From NCBI GenBank assembly GCA_023257145.1, contig JALRDA010000093.1:1-5869 (forward strand): a stretch of 5,869 nt of DNA, written 5' to 3'. The notes beneath the pieces were generated by a model. The model ran no database searches, was not told where the DNA came from, and saw only the letters and a program-made list of their open reading frames with translations. The DNA is from Candidatus Saccharimonadia bacterium. Lineage in GTDB: Bacteria > Patescibacteriota > Saccharimonadia > Saccharimonadales > Saccharimonadaceae. The number at the start of each line of letters is the position of its first letter. The first letter of the stretch is position 1. Both the position numbers and the translations under genes were made by a program. This document shows positions 1 to 5,316 of the stretch, in pieces.

Positions 1-171
1 ATCGATCTTTCACAGACGACACACGGGATTCAAGAGATAGCGAAAGTGGCATTTATCGATCCTCGGGCTGTGACTTTACTTCCAGCGTTTCTACAAGATA
101 TCGATATTGCTGACTACATCAATAATGATCGACCAGTACTCGTCACCGTTGAAGAACCGCTACGAAAGTAG
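1..171 (+). CDS. C-terminal fragment of an unrecognised protein (5' truncated by window edge)
   Basis: Frame 1 is open from the first base to a TAG at 169-171, giving the last 56 residues of a protein that begins outside the window. It starts IDLSQTTHG and ends VTVEEPLRK, and looks like a normal globular sequence mixing hydrophobic and charged residues, with no membrane segment or low-complexity run. Reality as coding sequence is supported by the terminator hairpin on the same strand, whose 3' arm contains the stop codon, and by the convergent rpsO gene ending just 33 bp later. I do not recognise the family from this piece. RNase J or PNPase genes often sit near rpsO, but nothing seen here matches either, and the orientation is opposite. 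Confidence 0.7.
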   Translation: MDLSQTTHGIQEIAKVAFIDPRAVTLLPAFLQDIDIADYINNDRPVLVTVEEPLRK

Positions 172-186
172 CGGCCCCTCTTTTTT
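157..186 (+). terminator. Intrinsic terminator of the upstream + strand gene, overlapping its stop codon
   Basis: A perfect 7-bp stem CCGCTAC/GTAGCGG (157-163 and 168-174) closes a GAAA tetraloop of the GNRA type. It is followed by CCCCTC and then six T at 181-186. The TAG stop codon (169-171) lies inside the 3' arm. The six-base gap between stem and T tract is longer than in a classic terminator, so efficiency may be modest. Confidence 0.6.
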
Positions 187-189
187 CAT

Positions 190-217
190 AAAAAAACTCC
201 GCAATTACTTGCGGAGT
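190..217 (-). terminator. Intrinsic terminator of rpsO, with the rpsO stop codon in the loop
   Basis: On the minus strand a perfect 9-bp stem (217-209 with 204-196) carries the GC-rich core CTCCGC/GCGGAG and a 4-base loop at 208-205. Seven T follow directly at 196-190, the first doubling as the base of the stem. The rpsO stop codon TAA (207-205) occupies the loop, so the 5' arm is made from the last sense codons (Leu-Arg-Lys). It lies back to back with the terminator of the convergent + strand gene. Confidence 0.85.
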
Positions 218-471
218 CCGAGAGCGGCGACGGTTGCCTTGTATGCATCGAAGTCTTTACGTTCGAGGTACTTGAGCAAACGTTTGCGACGACCCACCAT
301 CTGAATCAGACCGCGACGAGCCATGTGGTCGTGCTTGTTAGTCTGCAGGTGAAGGGTGATCTCTTTGATACGAGTCGTCAAAACTGACACTTGGGCCTGT
401 GGGCTACCAACGTCGGTTTTGTGCGTCTGTGTCAAAGCAAATGCCTTGGCTTTATTTTCTGCTGTAATCAT
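205..471 (-). CDS. rpsO: 30S ribosomal protein S15
   Basis: S15 is a primary 16S rRNA-binding protein of the small-subunit platform and contributes to intersubunit bridging. The 88-residue product matches the family along its whole length: the GSPQAQV segment near residues 22-28 (E. coli GSTEVQV), the KHDHMARRGL block that contacts rRNA, RRKRLLKYLERKD, and the LGLRK C-terminus. Usual length is about 89. I chose ATG at 471; an upstream in-frame TTG at 477 would add two residues but lies at or upstream of the predicted transcription start. No Shine-Dalgarno sequence is present. The gene follows truB by about 75 bp with no clear terminator between, so it can probably be read both from truB and from its own promoter at 481-509. 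ribF, which often separates truB from rpsO in other bacteria, is absent. Confidence 0.97.
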   Translation of the reverse strand: MITAENKAKAFALTQTHKTDVGSPQAQVSVLTTRIKEITLHLQTNKHDHMARRGLIQMVGRRKRLLKYLERKDFDAYKATVAALGLRK

Positions 472-480
472 CAACAATGT

Positions 481-509
481 ACTATAGCAGAGTTTTTACC
501 ATATATCAA
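481..509 (-). promoter_or_regulatory. rpsO promoter (sigma70-like, extended -10), probably giving a leaderless mRNA
   Basis: On the minus strand TTGATA (509-504) is followed by a 17-bp spacer and TATAGT (486-481), preceded by TGC, which makes an extended -10 element. Counting from the -10 box puts +1 near 474, and the rpsO ATG begins at 471. The leader would therefore be zero to about three bases, consistent with the absence of a ribosome binding site. Confidence 0.7.
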
Positions 510-546
510 CAGGTTACTCTGTTAATTAGAGGTGTCCGATAAATCG

Positions 547-1209
547 CTAGCTGTCGATACCCAAATCAGCCAGCAGCTTGGCGTCGGCGATATCGTATTC
601 AGAGATTTTTGTGCGACGAAGCTGGGTGCAGTATGCCCCCGTCTCAAGTGCTTTGCCTATATCAACACACAGGCTGCGAATGTATGTCCCGCTACTGACA
701 TGAGTACGGACTTTTAGTTCGGGGTAGCTATAGTTAATCAGTTCTAGGCTGTGAATCGTCACTTCTCGTTCAGGAATTTCGACTTCCTGGCCATCACGTG
801 CCAGTTTATAAGCCCGTTTGCCGTCAATCTTTATTGCACTAAAGATCGGCGGGCGCTGCAAAATTTCCCCTCGAAACTGTGCGAGCACATCCTCCACCTG
901 CTGCGCCGTCGGCTGCATCGTAGAAATATCGGTCAAATCTCCTTCGGGATCACCCGTCGTGCTAATCTGGCCTAGATGAAACGTCGCTTCGTACACTTTA
1001 TCGAGTTTGGAATAACTCCCCGCGTTCTTACATTCTTTACCGATCACCAAGATCATCAAACCTGTCGCAAACGGATCGAGTGTTCCTGTGTGCCCCACTT
1101 TCATCTTCTTACCGGCCGCTTGGGACAAAACGCGTCGAACACGCGCCACGACGCCAAAACTCGTCATCTCGGCAGGTTTATCAATAAGAATAGTTCCATC
1201 TGTCATCAT
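547..1209 (-). CDS. truB: tRNA pseudouridine(55) synthase TruB, short form
   Basis: TruB isomerises U55 to pseudouridine in the T-arm of nearly all tRNAs. The 220-residue product opens with the family signature GTILIDKPAEMTSF and carries the catalytic block GHTGTLDPFATG at residues 39-50, with Asp45 as the catalytic aspartate. KVYEATFHLG (71-80) supplies the conserved active-site Tyr73, and SGTYIRSL (173-180) the conserved Arg178. LRRTKISEY (197-205) follows near the end. E. coli TruB is about 314 residues; here the C-terminal PUA/TruB_C region is missing, leaving the catalytic domain alone, and the sequence ends cleanly at TAG. Two tandem ATGs (1209 and 1206) are possible starts; 1209 coincides with the predicted transcription start. 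No Shine-Dalgarno motif is seen. It is divergent from the PIG-L gene with 20 bp between and lies upstream of rpsO. Confidence 0.96.
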   Translation of the reverse strand: MMTDGTILIDKPAEMTSFGVVARVRRVLSQAAGKKMKVGHTGTLDPFATGLMILVIGKECKNAGSYSKLDKVYEATFHLGQISTTGDPEGDLTDISTMQPTAQQVEDVLAQFRGEILQRPPIFSAIKIDGKRAYKLARDGQEVEIPEREVTIHSLELINYSYPELKVRTHVSSGTYIRSLCVDIGKALETGAYCTQLRRTKISEYDIADAKLLADLGIDS

Positions 1210-1223
1210 TCTTATTCTATACT
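1194..1223 (+). promoter_or_regulatory. Candidate promoter of the PIG-L gene, leaderless
   Basis: TATACT (1218-1223) is a good -10 box. A weak -35 candidate, TTCCAT (1194-1199), lies 18 bp upstream inside the truB coding sequence. Spacing predicts +1 at about 1230, exactly the A of the PIG-L ATG. No Shine-Dalgarno sequence exists: the only purine run, AGAAG, ends one base before the ATG. Confidence 0.5.
1216..1221 (-). promoter_or_regulatory. truB: Candidate -10 element of truB in a bidirectional promoter
   Basis: On the minus strand TATAGA (1221-1216) sits six bases before the truB ATG, which places +1 on the A of the start codon. No convincing -35 is seen at 16-18 bp (GAGTAC at 1244-1239 is a poor match). 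It overlaps the -10 box of the PIG-L promoter on the other strand, within the inverted repeat TTCTA-TAC-TAGAA (1215-1227). Confidence 0.45.
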
Positions 1224-1229
1224 AGAAGC

Positions 1230-1916
1230 ATGAAAAAAGTACTCTTCGCGCTATTTGCTCATCCCGACGATGAATCGTTTGGCCCAAGCGGCACATTACT
1301 ACTCGAGACCCAAGCGGGCACTGAATTACACCTTATCCTACTGACGAGTGGCGATGGCGGCATGAATCCCGACAATCACACCAACCTTAGTGAAGTGCGC
1401 CTGCAAGAGTGGCGTGCAGCCGGTAAGCTGATGGGAGCTACTGACATGCATTACCTGGGCTACAAAGATGGCCAACTTGTTAACCAATCAATGATAGAGA
1501 TTACCGAGCGGGCTGCAGACCTCGTCTCGTCCGTCATAGCCGCACAGCCTACAGATACAGAAATTGAATTTATCACAAATGATCTTAATGGCATCACCGG
1601 CCATATCGACCATATAGTGGCCGCGCGAGTCAGCTGCAAGGTGTTTTACCAGATGAAAGCAAATGACCCACGTTTTACGCGACTGCGCATGTGCTGCCTA
1701 TCATTAGCGACAGCTCCCTCTGCCAATACCAACTGGCTGTATATGGAAGCGGGCCGACGTGAGGATGAGATTGATGAAACAGTTGATGCCCGCCATTTGC
1801 ATGACGATATAATATCTATTATCCGCACCCATCACACCCAGCGACACGACGGCGAACGATGCATCAAACTATACGGTGAATCACTGGGTATCAATCACTT
1901 CATCGTCAAAACATAA
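1230..1916 (+). CDS. PIG-L/LmbE-family zinc-dependent deacetylase
   Basis: The family removes acetyl groups from N-acetylglucosamine-type substrates (MshB, BshB, PIG-L, LmbE). The 228-residue product has the signature AHPDDE at residues 10-15, giving zinc ligands His11 and Asp14 and the probable catalytic Asp13. LTSGDGG follows (39-44 region), then GHIDH at 124-128, whose His128 is the expected third zinc ligand. The C-terminal part contains HHTQRHD, resembling the family's late His-Thr/Ser-Gln segment. Length fits the small BshB-like members. No signal peptide or membrane segment is evident, so it is probably cytoplasmic. The ATG start is fixed by the N-terminal motif and by the 20-bp gap to truB. 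The substrate cannot be deduced: no glycosyltransferase or thiol-biosynthesis gene is adjacent. All metal-binding residues are present, so it should be active. Confidence 0.9.
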   Translation: MKKVLFALFAHPDDESFGPSGTLLLETQAGTELHLILLTSGDGGMNPDNHTNLSEVRLQEWRAAGKLMGATDMHYLGYKDGQLVNQSMIEITERAADLVSSVIAAQPTDTEIEFITNDLNGITGHIDHIVAARVSCKVFYQMKANDPRFTRLRMCCLSLATAPSANTNWLYMEAGRREDEIDETVDARHLHDDIISIIRTHHTQRHDGERCIKLYGESLGINHFIVKT

Positions 1917-1951
1917 AAAATAGATGACCTTTGTGTCGTCATCTATTTTTT
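1915..1951. terminator. Bidirectional intrinsic terminator between PIG-L and the DHH-like gene
   Basis: A 14-bp perfect inverted repeat (1915-1928 and 1938-1951; core TAGATGAC/GTCATCTA) flanks a 9-base loop and ends in six T on either strand. The A tract on the + side overlaps the PIG-L stop TAA (1914-1916). The DHH-like gene stops at 1962, 11 bp from the hairpin, so the same structure can end both convergent transcripts. The core is AT-rich, so the hairpin is weaker than the rpsT terminator. Confidence 0.8.
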
Positions 1952-1961
1952 ATATACCTAT

Positions 1962-3797
1962 TTACTGGCCGGGAATCTTGAACTGTTTTGGATCATTCGA
2001 TTGCGGCTGCTGTGGCGCTGGCTGGGGCGCAGGAGTAAACATATCTTCAAGCTTTTCAGGTGGCAGTCCGCCCGTATCTTGCTGTGGCGCTGGCGTAGGT
2101 GTTAGCGGCGGCAGTGGCGGCAACGTTGAAAAATCAGGCAGTGGTGGCAAGACTGGTGCTGCTGGTGATGGTGCGATTGGTGCAGGTGCCGATTGCATTG
2201 GGTCAGTTGGGCTAAATGGAACTGAATCAAAAGCAGCATCAACTGCGGCGCGAGCTTCTTCGTGTGGCTGACGATTTTGCTGATCGATGTCCGCTAGTGT
2301 GATGATCTTTTCAGATTTTTGCGATAATGACGGCGGCGTTGATTCCTCGTACTCCATGACTGCATCAGTAGCCGGCAGAGCAGACGGTGCTGAGAAAAGA
2401 TCCTGCAAAGGCGCTTCATCTTGTGGCATACTTGCTGAATTTAGCGGCGACTGAAAGGTTGGCGCGTCGGCAGCACTCACATAATCTCCGTTATTGTGTG
2501 TCAGAATCGTACGGTTGCGATCCTCTTCGTCTGCTTTTCGCTGATCATCAGCTGCTTGCTCGGTGGTTGCATTCAGCGTACCGCCCATACTTGGTGTTTG
2601 TGTGGAATTTTGCCATATGTCATTTGCGACTGGGCCACGAAGTGACGGTGTTGGCTGCGTTATAATTTTTGGATATTCCTCTTCGGGCTGCGCCTGTGCT
2701 TGCGCTTCCTCAGCTAGATCCTTACTTAGATCCGACAGTGGCGTTGTTGTCTGCACTACGGTTGGTAGCTGTGCTGCTAAGTTCTGCTCGGCAACGCGCG
2801 CCGCTTCTTCTTGCTGGCGTTTCGCCGTTTCGACCGCAACCTCGTCGATAGGATCAGCCGCTTCGTGACTGATATCTAGTTCACCGTCATTTGTCTTTGG
2901 CGCAGGCTCATCTACTTCAGCTCGATCAACTTTTGTTGACTGTCCTTCTGAAAGATCAGTCGTGCCGTCGGCGTGACCAGATTGCGCTGGCTCTTCCGGT
3001 GCAACCTGAACATTGTCAGCGGCGCGTGGAGTAGTAATTTCATTTGCATCTTCGAGTTTGGCAGCAATTAACTGCTGATTCGCACCAGCCGCCATCAACT
3101 GTGCAGCCATCGTCATCACACGGGAAGAAGTGCGGTTATTGCTAAAACGATCTGTTGCCGCAACGACACCCGTCAAAAATGCCGTGGCAATTTGCTCATC
3201 GAGTAATGATTTATCGCTTTTGAGTGAGTCGGTCAAGCTAACTAACATTTCACTAAGACTACTCGCGTTTGCTTCATGCCAGTCAATACTACCCAGCTCA
3301 CTGGTTTCACCGGCGCTAATCGTCGCTACTGTCGCGTCGTGCAAGATACGACCATGTGCTTCAAGCGCCTTATCGAGGTTATCGCGTTTCTTGACACCCA
3401 AAGCCAGTACAAGCTCAACGTTGTAGTCGCCTTGACTGAATTCTAAATCGTCGTTCGTAATCGTCGTACGATATGGGGTAATGAAGATCTTTACGACTTC
3501 ACCTTCTACTTTGTAGCGAAGATGGTCAGCTTTTTCTTTATCGAGCGCGATAATAAAATCACGCAGGCTGTTGACGGTATTCTCAAAGGTTTTCTCTGGA
3601 TCCAAAAATGTAATTGCCGGTGGGATTGCCCCACTAAACACCGCTGTGGCGTGCTTGTTCATTTTGTTGAGCATCGAGGTCAGCCCAAGTGCTGCACTTA
3701 ACTCATCGACCGATGGGTCACTACTCACTGTCACTAAAATATTAGTGCTGTTTTTGATCTTATCGACGATCTGTTGCTTCGCGTTACCATCGTTCAT
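1962..3797 (-). CDS. DHH phosphoesterase-like protein, probably catalytically dead, with a long disordered acidic/Pro-rich tail
   Basis: The 611-residue product has two parts. Residues about 8-250 resemble the DHH domain of NrnA-type nanoRNase/PAP phosphatases: ILVTVSSDPSVDELSAALGL (20-39) matches motif I, ELVLALGVKKRDNL (128-141) motif II, IDWHEANASSLSEML (171-185) the segment after DHH, and FLTGVVAATDRFSNN (207-221) motif IV. Metal-binding residues are mostly gone. Motif I keeps only Asp31 of the expected His and two Asp; the motif II Asp is Gly134; the DHH triplet is replaced around residues 160-162; the motif IV Asp is Ala214. There is no GGGH-bearing DHHA1 domain. Residues about 251-611 are low-complexity: acidic, then an Ala/Glu/Gln/Arg helix-like stretch (322-343), then Pro-rich PAP and PAPQQ repeats ending QFKIPGQ. 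No signal peptide or membrane segment is seen. The start ATG has AGGA 11 nt upstream. Function unknown; a binding or scaffold role is an inference. Confidence 0.85.
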   Translation of the reverse strand: MNDGNAKQQIVDKIKNSTNILVTVSSDPSVDELSAALGLTSMLNKMNKHATAVFSGAIPPAITFLDPEKTFENTVNSLRDFIIALDKEKADHLRYKVEGEVVKIFITPYRTTITNDDLEFSQGDYNVELVLALGVKKRDNLDKALEAHGRILHDATVATISAGETSELGSIDWHEANASSLSEMLVSLTDSLKSDKSLLDEQIATAFLTGVVAATDRFSNNRTSSRVMTMAAQLMAAGANQQLIAAKLEDANEITTPRAADNVQVAPEEPAQSGHADGTTDLSEGQSTKVDRAEVDEPAPKTNDGELDISHEAADPIDEVAVETAKRQQEEAARVAEQNLAAQLPTVVQTTTPLSDLSKDLAEEAQAQAQPEEEYPKIITQPTPSLRGPVANDIWQNSTQTPSMGGTLNATTEQAADDQRKADEEDRNRTILTHNNGDYVSAADAPTFQSPLNSASMPQDEAPLQDLFSAPSALPATDAVMEYEESTPPSLSQKSEKIITLADIDQQNRQPHEEARAAVDAAFDSVPFSPTDPMQSAPAPIAPSPAAPVLPPLPDFSTLPPLPPLTPTPAPQQDTGGLPPEKLEDMFTPAPQPAPQQPQSNDPKQFKIPGQ

Positions 3798-3808
3798 TTA
3801 AGGTGTTT

Positions 3809-3812
3809 TCCT
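3809..3812 (-). promoter_or_regulatory. Weak ribosome binding site of the DHH-like gene
   Basis: AGGA on the minus strand lies 11 bases before the ATG at 3797. The spacing is long, so this may be a modest initiation signal. No better purine-rich motif is closer to the start. Confidence 0.45.
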
Positions 3813-3843
3813 GTTTTTTTATTTTTGTCAGAGATTTGCCCCA

Positions 3844-3873
3844 ACTATACCATAAGTAGTTTATTTTAGTCAA
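3844..3873 (-). promoter_or_regulatory. Promoter of the DHH-like gene (extended -10)
   Basis: On the minus strand TTGACT (3873-3868), an 18-bp spacer and TATAGT (3849-3844) form a sigma70-like promoter, and TGG just before the -10 gives an extended -10. Predicted +1 is near 3837, giving a leader of about 40 nt. A second TTGACA (3884-3879) lies 11 bp upstream, too far from this -10 to serve as its -35. The extended -10 closely resembles that of rpsO (TGCTATAGT versus TGGTATAGT). Confidence 0.65.
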
Positions 3874-3886
3874 CAACATGTCAACA
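3869..3886. repeat. Short direct repeat GTCAACA x2, period 11 bp
   Basis: GTCAACA occurs at 3869-3875 and again at 3880-3886, separated by ACAT. The 11-bp period is about one helical turn, so both copies face the same side of the DNA. The repeat lies between the divergent promoters and covers the -35 region of the DHH-like gene, next to the rpsT -35. It may be only a duplicated -35-like element, or a binding site for a regulator. Confidence 0.4.
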
Positions 3887-3887
3887 C

Positions 3888-3916
3888 TTTACAAAAAACC
3901 CCTTTTCCCCTATAAT
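3888..3916 (+). promoter_or_regulatory. rpsT: rpsT promoter
   Basis: TTTACA (3888-3893), a 17-bp spacer and a perfect TATAAT (3911-3916) form a strong sigma70-like promoter, suitable for a ribosomal protein gene. Predicted +1 is near 3923, giving a leader of about 39 nt before the ATG at 3962. I see no obvious S20-binding structure in this short leader. Confidence 0.75.
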
Positions 3917-3950
3917 TACACGTTGATTATATCTATAACTTTTTAAGACA

Positions 3951-3956
3951 AAAGGA
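3951..3956 (+). promoter_or_regulatory. rpsT: Ribosome binding site of rpsT
   Basis: AAAGGA lies five bases before the ATG at 3962. It is the only clearly placed Shine-Dalgarno motif in the window and it fixes the rpsT start. Confidence 0.8.
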
Positions 3957-3961
3957 ACAGC

Positions 3962-4354
3962 ATGCCAATTATCAAATCAGCTATCAAACGTATGAAGCAA
4001 ACCATCAAACGCAACGAGCGTAACGTTGGTATCAAGCGTGAAATCAAGGATGCAACAAAAGCATTTCTAGCCGCACCATCAAGCGAAGGTCTATCAAAAG
4101 CACACAGCGAACTAGATACTGCTGTTAAAAAAGGTCTTCTGAAAAAGAATACCGTTGCTCGTCGCAAAGCTGGTCTTGCGAAGGTTGCTAAAGAAGCTGG
4201 TGTTAAGCTAGCTCCAGCGAAAAAAGCTGCTGCACCAAAAGCTGCAAAAGCCCCTGCCGCAAAGCCTGCCGCTGCTAAAAAACCAGCCGCTACTAAAACA
4301 ACTGCCGCAAAAGCTCCTGCAAAGAAGCCAGCTGCGAAAAAAGCAGACAAGTAA
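3962..4354 (+). CDS. rpsT: 30S ribosomal protein S20 with a Lys/Ala/Pro-rich C-terminal extension
   Basis: S20 binds 16S rRNA early in assembly of the small-subunit body. Residues 1-83 match the family: the basic N-terminus PIIKSAIKRMKQTIKRNERN, a middle region (KAHSELDTAVKKGLL), then KKNTVARRKAGLAKVAKEAG, which corresponds to the usual family C-terminal block around HKNKAARRKSRL. Bacterial S20 is commonly about 87 residues, while this product has 130. Residues 84-130 are almost only Ala (22), Lys (14) and Pro (7), with three Thr and one Asp, resembling histone H1-type tails. The tail is in frame, ends at TAA and is followed by a strong terminator, so it is not a frameshift product. The gene is monocistronic, with its own promoter and Shine-Dalgarno motif. 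The tail is expected to be disordered and nucleic-acid-binding (inference). Confidence 0.95.
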   Translation: MPIIKSAIKRMKQTIKRNERNVGIKREIKDATKAFLAAPSSEGLSKAHSELDTAVKKGLLKKNTVARRKAGLAKVAKEAGVKLAPAKKAAAPKAAKAPAAKPAAAKKPAATKTTAAKAPAKKPAAKKADK

Positions 4355-4367
4355 TCGTAATTTGATT

Positions 4368-4397
4368 AAAAAAACGCCGATAGTTCGGCGTTTTTTT
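4368..4397. terminator. Bidirectional intrinsic terminator between rpsT and holA
   Basis: A perfect inverted repeat pairs AAAAAAACGCCGA (4368-4380) with TCGGCGTTTTTTT (4385-4397) around the loop TAGT, giving a GC core and seven T on either strand. It begins 13 bp after the rpsT stop. The holA stop codon TAA (4398-4396) overlaps its T/A tract, so the same hairpin can serve the mutM-holA transcript coming the other way. Confidence 0.92.
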
Positions 4398-5307
4398 AAT
4401 GGGCTGCTACTTTTATTAATGCACGCTCAACCAGCAGCCACGGGTCAGTTCCGGTAGTCTTCATTGCCGTATCAGCCTCGGCAAAAGCCGCGACTATCTT
4501 CTTTACACCCCCTCTATTACGAGCCCGTGCATACGTCGCAAGCTTCCCGAGCCCATACGGGTGCACACCAAGATCTTTAGCGATAGCCGCACTTGGCTTA
4601 TCACCAGCAACCGTCAGTGCCGCCAGCTGAAATGCCTGCCCACTCAGCAATCCGAACAAGCGGTATGGATCCTCGACTAACTCTAGCGTAGCAATCATAC
4701 GCTTTACTTTTGACGCGTCGCCTCGAAGCGCAGATTCAAACAAATCAAACACATTCTCCATAGGGTTAGCATCAATAACTTCAATAATTACTTCTGGTGT
4801 AATCTGGTCAAGGACTGCTAACTTTTGCAGTGCATGATGGAGCAGCCACTGGTCGGCGCCGACGCGCTGTACGAGTAGTCGGATGGACGCATGGTCAATG
4901 TCCATATCGAGCAAGCGAGCCTCACCAGCCACCCACTGCTCTGCCTTGGGAAGATCACGCTCCGTCCAGGCGGCAAACTCCGTAACGGTTGCCAGCTTCT
5001 GCAAATCCTTGTACGTTTTTGTTCGCTTATCCAATTTGGACTCAACAAGCACCAAATGGATGTCGTCACTCACTCGCGGCAGCCAGTCAGCAAAAATAGG
5101 CCACACCGTTTTATTCTCGGAGAGATTCTTGATAACGACCAAGCGATTACTGGAAAATAGCGTCGCCCCCATCAATAGATCAGGAATTTGCTTGAGATCA
5201 AGCTCACTGCCGTCGATCTTTTCAGCCCGACCGTCAAATGCACGCACTATTCCCTGAAGCGTGCGATTGACCTCAAAACTATTCTCACCTGTTAGTACCG
5301 TTATCAT
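4396..5307 (-). CDS. holA: DNA polymerase III subunit delta
   Basis: Delta is the clamp-opening subunit of the DnaX clamp loader, which places the beta sliding clamp on primed DNA. The 303-residue product follows the family pattern: MITVLTGENSFEV at the start, without a working P-loop as expected for delta; RLVVIKNL (55-62); DDIHLVLVESKLDKRTKTYK (81-100); NVFDLFESALRGDASKVK (185-202); HPYGLGKLATYAR (249-261); and the C-terminal AEADTAMKTTGTDPWLLVE (276-294), typical of the D..mKtg..dp..lLE segment. The length is slightly below the usual 330-340. It lies immediately after mutM in the same frame, separated by three tandem TAG codons, with no strong Shine-Dalgarno motif (only AGGT 13 nt upstream inside mutM), so initiation is probably coupled to mutM translation. 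Confidence 0.93.
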   Translation of the reverse strand: MITVLTGENSFEVNRTLQGIVRAFDGRAEKIDGSELDLKQIPDLLMGATLFSSNRLVVIKNLSENKTVWPIFADWLPRVSDDIHLVLVESKLDKRTKTYKDLQKLATVTEFAAWTERDLPKAEQWVAGEARLLDMDIDHASIRLLVQRVGADQWLLHHALQKLAVLDQITPEVIIEVIDANPMENVFDLFESALRGDASKVKRMIATLELVEDPYRLFGLLSGQAFQLAALTVAGDKPSAAIAKDLGVHPYGLGKLATYARARNRGGVKKIVAAFAEADTAMKTTGTDPWLLVERALIKVAAH

Positions 5308-5316
5308 CTACTACTA
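5308..5316 (-). other. Triple tandem in-frame TAG stop codons between mutM and holA
   Basis: Reading leftward, the last mutM sense codon CAA is followed by TAG TAG TAG and then ATG of holA. mutM and holA share the same frame, so readthrough of one or two stops would still meet another before fusing the two proteins. Confidence 0.9.

Noticed and set aside
472..477. TTG at 477 as the rpsO start
   Set aside because: It adds only Met-Leu before a proper ATG, lies at or upstream of the predicted transcription start, and S15 alignment favours the ATG at 471.
518..532. CTCT/AGAG hairpin after truB as a terminator
   Set aside because: Only four base pairs with a seven-base loop and no T tract; truB probably reads through into rpsO.
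1230..1916. PIG-L protein as a mycothiol or bacillithiol pathway enzyme
   Set aside because: The catalytic motifs show only the superfamily; no glycosyltransferase or ligase partner gene is in the window to define the substrate.
2001..2180. Repeated CTGTGGCGCTGG-like DNA as a tandem repeat or CRISPR array
   Set aside because: The copies are short, irregularly spaced and explained by PAPQQ-type repeats in the protein tail.
1924..2271. Gly/Ser/Cys-rich open frame on the + strand opposite the DHH-like gene tail
   Set aside because: It mirrors the Pro/Ala/Gln-rich coding of the minus strand, starts inside a terminator hairpin and has no ribosome binding site. The minus-strand frame is longer and has promoter support.
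3943..4350. Long open frame on the minus strand opposite rpsT, coding an Ala/Phe/Val-rich hydrophobic sequence
   Set aside because: It is the complement of the Lys/Ala codons in the S20 tail, has no family resemblance, and rpsT itself is unmistakable with promoter, Shine-Dalgarno motif and terminator.
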